From: Prodigiosinella confusarubida
GTDB taxonomy: Bacteria; Pseudomonadota; Gammaproteobacteria; Enterobacterales; Enterobacteriaceae
Length of the DNA stretch: 64,000 bases
Assembly: GCF_002847015.1 (NCBI RefSeq)
Contig: NZ_CP025085.1
Location: 4,588,001 to 4,652,000, forward strand
Direction of reading: 5' to 3'
The position numbers and the translations under genes were made by a program. Each line of letters begins with the position of its first letter. The stretch's first letter is position 1. The notes beneath the pieces are model-generated. The model ran no database searches. It was not told the origin of the DNA and was given only the letters and a program-made list of their open reading frames with translations. This document shows positions 34,294-43,989 of this stretch, in pieces.

Positions 34294-34776
34294 ATGACAA
34301 AGAAAAAAGCGTACAAACCCGGTTCCGCTACCATTGCGCAAAATAAGCGCGCTCGCCATGAATACTTCATTGAAGAAGAATTTGAGGCAGGGCTTACGCT
34401 GCAAGGTTGGGAAGTAAAATCACTGCGTGCGGGCAAAGCCAATATCAGTGATAGCTATGTCACATTCATGAATGGTGAAGCCTACCTTTTTGGTGCGACG
34501 ATTACGCCACTCAACGTTGCGTCTTCACATGTTGTTTGTGATCCGACCCGCTCGCGTAAATTATTACTGAACAAACGCGAGTTAGATTCGCTGATAGGAC
34601 GAGTCAGCCGTGAAGGCTACACAGTTGTTGCGCTGTCGATGTATTGGAAAAATGCCTGGAGCAAAGTCAAAATCGGCGTAGCGAAAGGTAAAAGAGAACA
34701 CGACAAGCGTGACGATATTAAAGAACGTGAATGGAAATTAGACAAAGCCCGTATCATGAAGAACGCTAACCGCTAA
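34294..34776 (+). CDS. smpB: SsrA-binding protein SmpB
   Basis: SmpB binds tmRNA and delivers it to stalled ribosomes for trans-translation. The 160 residues include the conserved core [21 protein letters not shown] and the basic C-terminal tail [26 protein letters not shown], which reaches into the mRNA channel. It lies immediately upstream of ssrA. Confidence 0.97.
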   Translation: MTKKKAYKPGSATIAQNKRARHEYFIEEEFEAGLTLQGWEVKSLRAGKANISDSYVTFMNGEAYLFGATITPLNVASSHVVCDPTRSRKLLLNKRELDSLIGRVSREGYTVVALSMYWKNAWSKVKIGVAKGKREHDKRDDIKEREWKLDKARIMKNANR

Positions 34777-34824
34777 TCAGTGGCTTAGTAGCGGTAGATT
34801 CTGGTATACTGGCGAAAGTCTCCT

Positions 34825-35188
34825 GGGGCTGATCCTGGATTCGACGGGATTTGCAAAGCCCAAGGTGCATGCCGAGGGGCGGTTGGCCTCGTAAAAAGCC
34901 GCAAAAAAATAGTCGCAAACGACGAAACGTACGCACTAGCAGCTTAATAACCTGCTTAGAGCCCTCTCTCCCTAGCCTCCGCTCTTAGGACGGGGATCAA
35001 GAGAGGTCAAACCTAAAAGAGATCGCGTGGATGCCCTGCCTGGGGTTGAAGCGTTAAATCCAATCAGGCTAGTTTGTTAGTGGCGTGTCTATCCGCAGCT
35101 GGCAGGCGAATGTAAAGATTAGACTAAGCATGTAGTGCCGACGGTAGAGTAATTCCGGACGGGGGTTCGAATCCCCCCAGCTCCACCA
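34825..35188 (+). ncRNA. ssrA: Transfer-messenger RNA (tmRNA)
   Basis: tmRNA rescues stalled ribosomes. The 364-base gene starts GGGGCTGATCCTGGATTCGACGG and ends with the T-arm GGGGGTTCGAATCCCCCC and AGCTCCACCA. The tag reading frame at 34915-34947 encodes ANDETYALAA and a stop; E. coli has ANDENYALAA. A TATACT -10 box lies at about 34806-34811. A P4-type integrase follows the 3' end, which is its target site. Confidence 0.97.
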
Positions 35189-35222
35189 CTTTTTGTTTTA
35201 CCGAAGTCTAGTAAAGTCTACT

Positions 35223-35256
35223 AAGCCCGCTTGGAACCAGCCTTGCGGGCTTTTTT
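35223..35256 (+). terminator. Terminator after ssrA
   Basis: AAGCCCGC (35223-35230) pairs with GCGGGCTT (35245-35252), followed by T6. A closely similar hairpin stands before the broken integrase at 52513-52545. Confidence 0.85.
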
Positions 35257-35353
35257 ACGTCTATAGTAGTCTACCGAGAATTGCTAGAAGCTACTCGTTA
35301 TGGCACCCTTCTTGGGACCCTATGCGAAGGGTCCAATACTAGAGGGTCCCAAA

Positions 35354-36583
35354 ATGGCAAAACTCGCTAAGAAACTGACTGACACTGAAATCAAAAATAC
35401 CAAACCTACAGAGAAAGAAATCAACCTCTTCGATGGCGATGGTTTAATGCTACGAATCGCTCCGCTCTCAAAAGGTGGAAAAAAAAAGTGGTATTTCAGG
35501 TATCCAGTGCCAGTAACCAAAAAGCGAACAAAAATAAGTCTCGGGACCTACCCCCACCTCACGTTAGCAAGAGCGAGAGCTTTACGTGATGAATACCTGT
35601 CTTTACTTGCCAATGGCATCGATCCACAAATCCATAACAGCGATAAAGCCAATGCACTAAAGGATGCTACTGAGCACACGCTACAGGCTGTTGCAAGGAA
35701 GTGGTTAGATGAGAAGGTAAAGACAACTGGTATATCTAAAGACCACGCAGAAGACATCTGGCGAAGTCTGGAGCGTAATATTTTCCCCGTTATGGGCAAT
35801 GTCCCTATCAAAGAGATCAGGCCTAAGATGTTGAAACAACATCTTGACCCTATCGAACAACGTGGTGTGTTAGAAACATTACGGCGTATCATTTCACGAC
35901 TAAATGAAATTTTTCGCTATGCGGCTACTGAGGAACTCATTGAGTTCAACCCGGCTGACAACCTCGGCCAGCGTTTCAGTAAACCTAAGAAGCAAAATAT
36001 GCCAGCCTTACCCCCCAGCGAACTACCAAGATTTATGGCTGCTTTAGCTAATGCATCAATCCGTCTTGAAACCCGTATGCTGATTGAATGGCAGTTGCTT
36101 ACTTGGGTTCGCCCCGGAGAGGCTGTTCGTGCGCGTTGGGCTGACATCGATACAGAGAACAAAATCTGGAACATCCCCCCCGAATTTATGAAAATGAAAC
36201 GTCCTCATAAGGTGCCGCTCAGCAAAGAAGCTCTTCGTATACTCGAAAATATGCAGCCTATAAGCAGCCATCGTGAATGGATATTTCCCAGCATAAAAAC
36301 TCCGCTGACCCATATGCATGAGCAAACAGCCAATGCAGCGTTAATCCGTATGGGTTTAGGTGGTGAATTGGTTGCCCACGGTATGCGATCTATCGCAAGG
36401 ACAGCAGCAGAGGAATGCGGTAAGTTCAGGACAGAAGTTCTTGAATCGGCTTTGGCTCATACCAAAAGCACTGAGATTATAGCCGCTTACAATCGTGCAG
36501 AATATCTCGTCGAAAGGGCTGGTCTTATGCAATGGTGGGGGGATTATATTCAAGTACAGAAACATAAGGCTATTGCTGCATGA
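35354..36583 (+). CDS. Tyrosine recombinase, P4-type integrase
   Basis: This site-specific recombinase inserts the island at ssrA. The protein has an N-terminal DUF4102 arm-binding domain (LTDTEIKNTKPTEKEINLFDGDGL), a core-binding domain and a C-terminal catalytic domain. The catalytic residues are visible in WVRPGEAVRARW (Arg), HGMRSIARTAA (His and Arg), ALAHT (His) and AAYNRAEY (nucleophile Tyr). The start at 35354 (MAKLAKKLTDTE) gives 409 residues and fits the family; the frame upstream to 35300 runs through short inverted GGGTCC/GGGACC repeats that are probably control sites. It appears intact. Confidence 0.93.
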   Translation: MAKLAKKLTDTEIKNTKPTEKEINLFDGDGLMLRIAPLSKGGKKKWYFRYPVPVTKKRTKISLGTYPHLTLARARALRDEYLSLLANGIDPQIHNSDKANALKDATEHTLQAVARKWLDEKVKTTGISKDHAEDIWRSLERNIFPVMGNVPIKEIRPKMLKQHLDPIEQRGVLETLRRIISRLNEIFRYAATEELIEFNPADNLGQRFSKPKKQNMPALPPSELPRFMAALANASIRLETRMLIEWQLLTWVRPGEAVRARWADIDTENKIWNIPPEFMKMKRPHKVPLSKEALRILENMQPISSHREWIFPSIKTPLTHMHEQTANAALIRMGLGGELVAHGMRSIARTAAEECGKFRTEVLESALAHTKSTEIIAAYNRAEYLVERAGLMQWWGDYIQVQKHKAIAA

Positions 36584-36662
36584 TAGAGATATCAAAGTCA
36601 TTTTAACAAAAATATCAAGTATAAACTATGGTCTAAAAATAAATTAACTTAAGGTAAGTGAA

Positions 36663-37763
36663 ATGGATCTTAAAATTTTTGCTGAGAACATAAAATCTAC
36701 TGGATTTATTTTGGAAAATAAAATATCAAAAATATTAATTAATAATAAATGGAATGTGATCAATAACAAATATTACATTGATGATGTAGCAAAAATAGCC
36801 AGAGAGATTGATATCATTGCATACAAAGCAACTAAAGTTGAAGATGTTTATGTATATACATCACTTATAGTCAGCTGTAAAAAAAATGATGAAAAGATCT
36901 GGGCATTATTGACCAAGGAGCTAAATAAAAATGACCCTAACATTGAGCTTGAACCATTACAGCACTGGTCCAATCATCCTATAATAGATTATCAATTGCA
37001 GGAGAATAAATTCATTATAGAGGCAATCCCTACTGGGGATCTATATCAGAAACTATTTGAGCCTAATAAGCAAGTTTTTGCATTCCAAGAAATGTTTAAA
37101 AAAAATGGCAGACCTGATAACGACAAGAATATATTTAACTCAATCACGTCACTGATGAAATCACAATCTTATGAAATCAGTTCATTAACTAAAAGAAAAA
37201 AAGAGAGATGTGTATATTTCTTTCATTTACTATCATTAATAGACAGCAATTTGATAACACTTGATTGCTCAAATGAACATATTGAAGCCTGCGAGGTTAA
37301 CTCACAAGTTTATATAAGTAATTATATAATTAATGGGGAGTCAGTTTCATCGAAAATTAATTTTATGACTCCAGATGGCTTTAGTGATTTGATCAAAAGC
37401 TACAACTCTCTACACAAGCATTATTGCCAACATATTGCACACTGCTACAATGATTTTTTCACAGACGCACTCGAAAAATCAAGCAAACAGAATATCCTTA
37501 CCAGTGAATTAAATAAAAAGTTTGGTAGGAAAATTAGAACGCTTATTTATAGAAACCTTAAGATATATGATAAATTTGACATCACAAGAATATCATCTTA
37601 TAAAAATAATATTCATATTGATATTGAAACCAAAAATGACAAGTTAATTAGTTCATTAAATGAAAATGAAGAAATTAGAAAAGAATTAGTAAAAATGATT
37701 GAAGATATTTTTAGAATAACAGTAAATGGAACTGTTGTTTTTGATGATGATATTCCATTTTAA
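36663..37763 (+). CDS. Unknown protein with a PD-(D/E)XK nuclease-like N-terminus
   Basis: I do not recognise this 366-residue protein as a named family. The first 75 residues resemble restriction-endonuclease-like folds: Glu18 in GFILENKISKIL, then REIDIIAYK (Glu48, Asp50) and, 20 residues later, LIVSCKKND (Lys73). In the usual motif the Ser in SCK would be Glu or Gln, so the active site is atypical. The remaining 290 residues have no motif I can name. The gene is very AT-rich, separate from its neighbours and convergent with the retron. A defence or DNA-cleavage role is an inference. Confidence 0.6.
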   Translation: MDLKIFAENIKSTGFILENKISKILINNKWNVINNKYYIDDVAKIAREIDIIAYKATKVEDVYVYTSLIVSCKKNDEKIWALLTKELNKNDPNIELEPLQHWSNHPIIDYQLQENKFIIEAIPTGDLYQKLFEPNKQVFAFQEMFKKNGRPDNDKNIFNSITSLMKSQSYEISSLTKRKKERCVYFFHLLSLIDSNLITLDCSNEHIEACEVNSQVYISNYIINGESVSSKINFMTPDGFSDLIKSYNSLHKHYCQHIAHCYNDFFTDALEKSSKQNILTSELNKKFGRKIRTLIYRNLKIYDKFDITRISSYKNNIHIDIETKNDKLISSLNENEEIRKELVKMIEDIFRITVNGTVVFDDDIPF

Positions 37764-37920
37764 CTAAAAACATATTATTGGAGAATTAATTAAATAGGTA
37801 TATTTACTTGGATCTGACAGGAAATTTTAAACCTAAAGCGAACGAGCAATTATCTGGAACGTCCGCATATATTTGTTCTAGTTAGTCGATCTTGCATACA
37901 CGGGAAAACGATGAACTTGA

Positions 37921-39642
37921 TCACTTTTTATTTTTATGATGATCCATTATTTCAATAATCGAATCAAATATTGAAGAAAATTTAGAGAAATCAATACTTT
38001 TTCTTTGTCTCAAAACCACACCGGTTGCAAATGCTTCCTTGCCATACTCATTTTCTGCGCATTTCTCATTTGTTCTATTAAAAACTTTCCCTTCTAATTT
38101 TGTTTGAAGAGTGGGCACATCAAACAAATCCTCCATGGAGCTATCCTTAGATCCATTCAAAGGAGTAAAAACAATATATAGATTTTTGGCGGCCCAAATC
38201 CATTTTTGACTCCTCAACTCATCTCTCGACGTCGTTATATTTGGAAATGACTTTCCAATTAATGCTTGAAAGATACCGTTCCCTCCTGCGCTGCCAGAAT
38301 CATTATCGAGTATCATAATGACAGGGCTCGAGTTTCTGACGGTTTTATAACCCTCAGTTTTTTTATCGAAACTCACCAAAAATTCCTTTAGATGAGAGCT
38401 ACCGCCATCAAGGTGAAGGAAATATTTAGTTTTAGCACTATTTTTGAAGAATTTTACTTTATAGTCTCGAACAGTTTCATTAGCAACTTTCTTGTCGCCG
38501 ATTAAATTAGGATATTTATCAGCTAAAGAATTGAGCGCAACCCGCAAGTAGGTAATATCTGTTTTACCTTCAGTTAAAATAGTTGGAATGGTATTTGCGC
38601 AAAATGCTGTGTAGTAAATAAATTTAGAGTATATTCTTTCTCTTTTATTAAGTGTCAATTTTTTATTATGAGGGAAGGTATTATTGTGTTTATCAAGGGA
38701 GTCTATAAAGCCGAGCATACCTGCAAGCTCATTAATCTTTCCGACTCTCTTTTCATGCGTTTTCTTATCAATAAGATGAAATTCCCCATCGATAAAAAGG
38801 CGATGAGCCATTGCTCTAACTTTTCGAGCATATTTATCATCGACATTAACGAATTTATTGACTGTCAAACCAGTAACTTCTTGTCTGCACTTTGTATCAA
38901 GCAATCTGATCTTTCTTTCATTTAAAGAAAACCCTGAAGATGTAATTTCTTTTATAAATCTTTTGTTTAGCTTGACTAAATCATCTTCATGTGAAGTTAT
39001 TATATTTTTGGGGAAAATAGATTTATTTGTTGAGATAGTTATATCATCAGCATATCGAGTATAAGTACAACCAGCATTTCTACATATTTTATTTAGACGT
39101 TGATCTAAGGAAAGTAAAATAAGATTTGTTATAACAGGTGAACATGGACTACCTTGAGGCAGTTTGTTATTATAACAAGCAATTTTCGCTATTAAATTAC
39201 ATATGGATTCATTTAATAAAAATTTATTATTTTTTAAAAAATAACCCCGTACGCGACCAAAATTAAATTCATCAAAAAAATTACTCAAATCCAGATTTAG
39301 CACTCTTTTTTTTTGCTTATGCTTCTCTGCATTTGAGATTATGCTTCGGTTTCTCTCAAAACCATGAGATAAATTATTTTCTAACTTTAATGACTCTCGG
39401 ATGTTTTCCAAGCAATCCTGAAGCAAGTTAGATAGTTTACTTTGTATTTCTTTAAGCTCTGAATCAGGAGAAGATATTACACGATCACTCCCATTTTTCT
39501 TTTTGATAGTGAATTGACTATACAGCTTATCAGTATTTCGGATATAAATAACACGAGTAAGAAAAACGGGATCAACGCCTAATAGACGAGAAAAATCAGG
39601 TTTTGAATAGCATTCTTTTAATTTTTCAAGACGGGTAGCCAT
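37921..39642 (-). CDS. Retron reverse transcriptase fused to a TOPRIM domain (Ec67/Eco2 type)
   Basis: The 573-residue protein matches the Ec67 retron RT along its length, as I recall that sequence. The RT half (about 1-315) has LDLSNFFDEFNFGRVRGYF, LPQGSPCSPVITNL, the catalytic YADD at 197-200 and the retron region-Y motif VTG at 256-258. The C-terminal half is a TOPRIM domain with the catalytic Glu358 in TILTEGKTD and the DND acid cluster at 446-448. The start is set by GGAGCAG before 39642. The msr-msd RNA lies directly upstream on the same strand. Retrons of this type protect against phage, with the fused domain as effector. Confidence 0.93.
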   Translation of the reverse strand: MATRLEKLKECYSKPDFSRLLGVDPVFLTRVIYIRNTDKLYSQFTIKKKNGSDRVISSPDSELKEIQSKLSNLLQDCLENIRESLKLENNLSHGFERNRSIISNAEKHKQKKRVLNLDLSNFFDEFNFGRVRGYFLKNNKFLLNESICNLIAKIACYNNKLPQGSPCSPVITNLILLSLDQRLNKICRNAGCTYTRYADDITISTNKSIFPKNIITSHEDDLVKLNKRFIKEITSSGFSLNERKIRLLDTKCRQEVTGLTVNKFVNVDDKYARKVRAMAHRLFIDGEFHLIDKKTHEKRVGKINELAGMLGFIDSLDKHNNTFPHNKKLTLNKRERIYSKFIYYTAFCANTIPTILTEGKTDITYLRVALNSLADKYPNLIGDKKVANETVRDYKVKFFKNSAKTKYFLHLDGGSSHLKEFLVSFDKKTEGYKTVRNSSPVIMILDNDSGSAGGNGIFQALIGKSFPNITTSRDELRSQKWIWAAKNLYIVFTPLNGSKDSSMEDLFDVPTLQTKLEGKVFNRTNEKCAENEYGKEAFATGVVLRQRKSIDFSKFSSIFDSIIEIMDHHKNKK

Positions 39643-39656
39643 TACTGCTCCTAGAG

Positions 39657-39797
39657 TAGCGGTGTGCAGGTACTCTTATGCACTTTTACAATATTCTAAG
39701 CAGATTATGCTATGAGAATCATAGCAGGCGAGAGCTTCTGCCCTTTAAATCAAGAATTGCGAAACACAATTCAAAAATCTGCCTGCACACCAGCTAG
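39657..39797 (-). ncRNA. Retron msr-msd non-coding RNA
   Basis: The a1/a2 inverted repeats frame the element: on the minus strand TAGCTGGTGTGCAGG (39797-39783) pairs with CCTGCACACCGCTA (39670-39657) with one bulged base. After a1 comes GCAGATTT, the place of the branching G in Ec67. Next is the msr hairpin GAATTG-TGTTTCG-CAATTC (39754-39772). The msd part has a GCTATGA / TCATAGC hairpin (39709-39725). The RT gene begins 14 bases beyond a2. Exact ends are estimates. Confidence 0.88.
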
Positions 39798-40310
39798 AAA
39801 TATTCCATAGAAAAAATTTACTTTCAATGTTTTTTTCCAATTTCATTACTTACAAGCAAATAAATTGTTAAACAGCTCATGATATTGTTTACTTTTTGAA
39901 CAGAAAGCCAAGCCATCTGAGTTTACATTTTCTACCTTCAGATAGAGCCATCGATAATCCTCACTGAACGTAGCCGCCAGTCCTCGTTAACGTCAAACTA
40001 ACATCTGTTATTCACCCGTTGCTGAACATCAGATACAATCAAGTGTTAACACAAAAAATTATCGGATCAAACTTAATATCTTTCAGATAATGATTAAAAA
40101 AGAGGTTCATACATCTGTTATCACAGTTTAAAAGCTTTGGGGTTTATATGGTCTTCTTCAAGTTGTGGTGTATATTTTAGGATGTCTTTTTTTTTAAATT
40201 TTCTTTTAACTTTGTTTTAAATCTATTCTCATAATCAATCATATAAGATGGCTTAATGCAGACAATTTAAATGGGCTTTGACCCTTTTAGCATAATAAAG
40301 ACTATATCTA
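39798..40310. other. Non-coding stretch between the retron and pilV
   Basis: These 513 AT-rich bases contain no recognisable gene. The retron promoter should lie just beyond 39797 on the minus strand, but I cannot fix its boxes. Confidence 0.5.
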
Positions 40311-41623
40311 CTAACTACACGCCGTTGCTGACCATGATGCAGAATAAACCATATGGCATTTTTCCCAGTTTGCACACGATTCGCAGGAAGGTGTCGTGAC
40401 TCTAGCCCAGCCGGTTTGTAAGGTGCAATAATTGCCATAGTTAGAACCTCCCGGTTGCGTCCAGTAGAGTGCTACAGGGATTTTATTCGCTGAACATACA
40501 GGATTAGTCCCGCAAATAACTTCTACCTTTCCACCTGAACCCCAAACACCGGATTGACAAGACAGCATATCCCCTGCATTTGAGCGGCCAATAAGTCCAT
40601 TGGGTGAGCAAACAGCACCAGATACAGCAATCCTATTTATCTGAACATACTCATCTGATGTGATGCGTCCTGTCGACTGGATATAACCGGAATAAACACG
40701 CTTACTTTTAATATCTGCAGTCGTATTGATATTGCCGGTGGCGTTAATAACATTATTAACCTGAACAATACCGCCATAGGTTGAAGCACCACTTACCGAT
40801 AAGGTAGATCTTACTTCTACAGGGCCAGCCAAAGTCGAATTCCCTACAACGGTTACGGCACCGCTAACATCGGTTGATCCTGTCGATTTTAATATCTCCG
40901 CCCTCACAGTGCCTGCAGCGGTAATATCTTTGACGTTGTTAATACTTTTTCCGCCCATATTCAGATCTCCCGTCATTAGCAATGTGCCATCACGACGTAG
41001 GTAAACTGAATACATTGAGGAACCTATCCTACACGGTAGGCCAACAAGCCCGCTGCATTTATCCCGGCATAATTGCTTTGGTTCTCGGTCCATTGACTAC
41101 CAAAGCCAGATGCAACAAAAGCGGATTTTGTCATACCGCTTTCAATGCCTGCAGCTTGCATGGCTTTGCCTAACAAGTCATAACGAACACGGTTTCCTTC
41201 TGACCAAGGCAACGTAGTAATGATGAGGCCATTGATAACATAGTTAGGTGTGGTGCCAGCGCGTTTTAACAAAATCTTGTAAGAGGGCTTCTGCACGCTA
41301 ATGCCGGTATACCCCGCAGGCAACAGCCCTTCATTTACCAACGTCTGATACGTAATTTCACAGCCATTAGCCGAACAGGTTCTTGAACCCGGATCGCTGG
41401 TCTGGGTGCTACTGGAAGACAGCGTTGAAAGTTTGTCAAAGCGAATGCGGATATAGCGGTTAGTCGCCTCCCCTATCTGCTTCATTTGTGATCCTACGGT
41501 ATTCACCGTAATGGTTTCCTGATCGTTCTTCATGTCCTGAAACTTCAAGAAAGCCATTGCAGTGCCAATACCTAAAACCAATGTTATTTCCAATAAGGAA
41601 AAAATTTTTCTATGTTTAATCAT
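40311..41623 (-). pseudogene. pilV: Orphan type IVb pilus minor pilin PilV, frameshifted
   Basis: Two overlapping frames (41024-41623 and 40311-41093) together encode one PilV-type pilin, the tip adhesin of thin conjugative pili. The first part ends at LLAYRVG-stop, and the second continues in another frame with GSSMYSVYLRRDGTL...TGDLNMGGKSINN. The break is at a 5-base near-duplication (CCTAT CCTAC at 41023-41032); removing five bases restores one frame. The prepilin site reads KIFSLLE, with Ile where family members have the essential Gly. No other pil gene, no shufflon repeats and no rci recombinase are nearby. It is a decaying remnant, unless the indel is a sequencing error. Confidence 0.82.
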
Positions 41624-41789
41624 TTTCCCATCGTCCTTTTTTATTTTCATGAACCATTTAATTAAAAGAAACAAAATAACGGTCAAGATATAGATATTTT
41701 TTTCATTTCAGTTAAAATAGAAATGATTTACACTGATTTGTATAAAAACAGCTTTCAATTTAATAATTAAAATTAAATAAGGATTGTTA

Positions 41790-42725
41790 ATGGAAAAAGC
41801 CACCGCGATTTATAAGAACATAGGTTATGAAACCATGCAGTATCTGCATGAAAGCTTTGTTAATTCTGTTTTGTATGATATAAATGAAAAAGGTTGTTAT
41901 CAAAAATTAGAGTTAGATAACGGTTGCTCTATTCGTTTCACAAAATGGCGCGGTGGAGTAATGCCATTTTATATAATACTTTTCAACCCCAAAGGGAAAT
42001 ACATATTTGAGTTAGATCTATCCATGATCATCTATAATAATGAGATCTATGAATGGCATCTTAAACCCCCACAAAACAAAACAACCCTTAATGTAGTCAG
42101 TAAAGAGATGAATGGAGTTATAAAATTACCAAAAGAATATATTAACCACGTGAAGAACTTAAAAAAAATAATTTCTTCAGGAACAAATACACCAAAGAAT
42201 GGATTTTATTTTTTGTCTAATGCTTCATGGGATTCACTCACAATAAATCTCCTAAAATTAATTAGTTCGGTATTTAATGGTCACAAGTTATTGGGTTTAA
42301 CAATCAATAGTCAATTTATTGAAACCAAAGAAGCTCCTAATGATAATATCGATGAATATCAAAATCAGCGTAGACATCCACGGAAAGGGCAGACTCAGCT
42401 TAAGCAGAGGCTTCTTGAGGTTTATGATGCCATATGTTGTATTACTGGATGTTCTACTCTTGAAGTATTAGAAGCAGCACACATACTCAGCCATGCAGAT
42501 AGTGGAGTCAATGACTCTGAAAATGCCCTCTTACTGAGAGCAGACATTCATATACTTTTTGACAGAAATCTATTAAAGATATCACCTAAAAGCTTAAAAC
42601 TTTTTTTGGATAAATCACTGAAAGATACTGAATATTGGAACCTAAATGGAAAATTACTGAGAAAAAGAAATGATGGTAGACGACCATCTTTTGAATACTT
42701 AAATATTCGTTGGGAAAACAATTAA
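41790..42725 (+). CDS. HNH endonuclease domain protein
   Basis: The 311-residue protein has an N-terminal domain of unknown type and a C-terminal HNH nuclease domain (about residues 190-265). The visible motifs are RKGQTQLKQRLLEVYD, CCITGC, EAAHI (catalytic His), then NALLLRADIHILFD. This HNH_2-like form is common in modification-dependent restriction enzymes and other defence genes. ATG at 41790, behind AATAAGGA, is chosen over the upstream TTG at 41784. The gene is AT-rich and stands alone between pilV and the mobilisation genes. Its target is unknown. Confidence 0.8.
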   Translation: MEKATAIYKNIGYETMQYLHESFVNSVLYDINEKGCYQKLELDNGCSIRFTKWRGGVMPFYIILFNPKGKYIFELDLSMIIYNNEIYEWHLKPPQNKTTLNVVSKEMNGVIKLPKEYINHVKNLKKIISSGTNTPKNGFYFLSNASWDSLTINLLKLISSVFNGHKLLGLTINSQFIETKEAPNDNIDEYQNQRRHPRKGQTQLKQRLLEVYDAICCITGCSTLEVLEAAHILSHADSGVNDSENALLLRADIHILFDRNLLKISPKSLKLFLDKSLKDTEYWNLNGKLLRKRNDGRRPSFEYLNIRWENN

Positions 42726-42779
42726 ATTAGCTAGGATAAGCTCCAACTACCGCGCCCTCAGGGGCTTGCTCAATAGCTC

Positions 42780-42808
42780 ACCGACCTAAAACCAAGTTTT
42801 AGGCCGGT
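42780..42808. terminator. Hairpin between the HNH gene and the mob genes
   Basis: ACCGACCTAAAA pairs with TTTTAGGCCGGT (one mismatch, five-base loop). It lies between convergent genes and could terminate either, though there is no long U run outside the stem. Confidence 0.55.
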
Positions 42809-42841
42809 TCACCATTCGGACGTAAAATAAATAAAGTAAAA

Positions 42842-43129
42842 TTATTTTTTGGAATTATTTAAAACACTTTCGATATAGAATTGGCCCTGTTCTCTATAAA
42901 CCTGAGCATCACACCCATGAAGATTGGGTATGTTAAGTAAAATCCCAAAGACCAATTCCTTATCTACATAACCAATATCACATCCTAAGACTTTGGCAAC
43001 CTCTGCGCCGAAAATAATTTTTTGACGGGTTATATCTTTTTTAGTTTGTTGTTTCTTTTTGGCTTCTAAAAAGTATAATCTCTCCTGAGTCGAAGCAATT
43101 TGTTGTTTGATATCTTTTGTTGTCATCAT
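42842..43129 (-). CDS. MobC-like mobilisation accessory protein
   Basis: The 95-residue protein has an N-terminal coiled-coil stretch (QQIASTQERLYFLEAKKKQ) followed by DITRQKIIFGAEVAKVLG. This is the pattern of MobC/TraD accessory proteins of MOBQ elements, for example the RSF1010 MobC segment ETRRKVLVGAMILAKV. Such proteins help the relaxase open the oriT. It overlaps the preceding small gene by four bases and is divergent from the relaxase gene, with the candidate oriT in between, as in RSF1010. Start 43129 or 43126 (two ATGs) cannot be decided. Confidence 0.7.
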   Translation of the reverse strand: MMTTKDIKQQIASTQERLYFLEAKKKQQTKKDITRQKIIFGAEVAKVLGCDIGYVDKELVFGILLNIPNLHGCDAQVYREQGQFYIESVLNNSKK

Positions 43130-43380
43130 TTATCTCCCCAATGTTTTTTCTTGTTAGAGTAAGGAACGTTCGCATAGTCATAACCATTATCAATTTTTTT
43201 CTTGATTGATTTTATCTTAAACTTGAACTGCTGCTTAATCTGGCGCTGTCTTGCTTGTTCCCTTATATTAACTACTATTTTCTCTGCTTCTAAATACGCT
43301 TGTTCTGTATCAGTATAGATCCCATCATTAAGAAGTCTCTTCGCTTCCCACTCAATGGCCTCATCGTTGTTTTTATACAT
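43126..43380 (-). CDS. Small protein upstream of the MobC-like gene
   Basis: This 84-residue Lys/Gln-rich protein of unknown family starts MYKNNDEAIEWEAKRLL behind a perfect AAGGAGG seven bases away. A long charged helix is likely (LEAEKIVVNIREQARQRQIKQQ). It is the first gene of the leftward mob operon and is coupled to the MobC-like gene, so it may be another mobilisation or relaxosome component. That role is inferred from position only. Confidence 0.65.
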   Translation of the reverse strand: MYKNNDEAIEWEAKRLLNDGIYTDTEQAYLEAEKIVVNIREQARQRQIKQQFKFKIKSIKKKIDNGYDYANVPYSNKKKHWGDK

Positions 43381-43989
43381 TAAACCTCCTTGTATTTGTT
43401 GTTCATTATCCTTTACCACATTTTTGAAAATTATCAATACAGTAAGATTGTTTTATTTAATGCAATGAAATTTTATTAAGGAGTTAGTGTAATCACTCAT
43501 ATATGAGTGTTAACGTTGATTAATAGTTTATATATATCCATTAAATAAGCATAGCAGTTTGATCAGTTAATATAGATAGATATAATTATGTTGTGATGGT
43601 AAATTTAGTAACACTATACAATAATAATCACTAACTACTTTGCCTAATACTCACCACGTTACTTAAGTTGTATCGTTAGTGTTTTTATTTTTATCTTTTT
43701 TTGTTTCGTTGAAAATATCCTATTGACCTGTAAATTGTGCAACAGGGAAAACTATCTTCTACACCTGTTATTTTCTTATTGTCGTGTCTTCCCGCCTTAC
43801 GGCGGGATAAATTAACACTTCCCTTGTCCTTCAGATGCTATCTAAACCTAATCTAGGTAATATCACGGAATACTTCGCCCTTTTATCCAGATAACGCCGC
43901 TTAATTTGGCGTTTTGTTTGGTTCTGGTTTTACAATCGTAAATATATTTCGTATTAATAAAGTAAGCTGTTTTTACATTGTTAGAAAAA

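Noticed and set aside
40253-40438. 61-codon minus-strand frame at the end of pilV
   Set aside because: It is an out-of-frame shadow of the pilV C-terminus.
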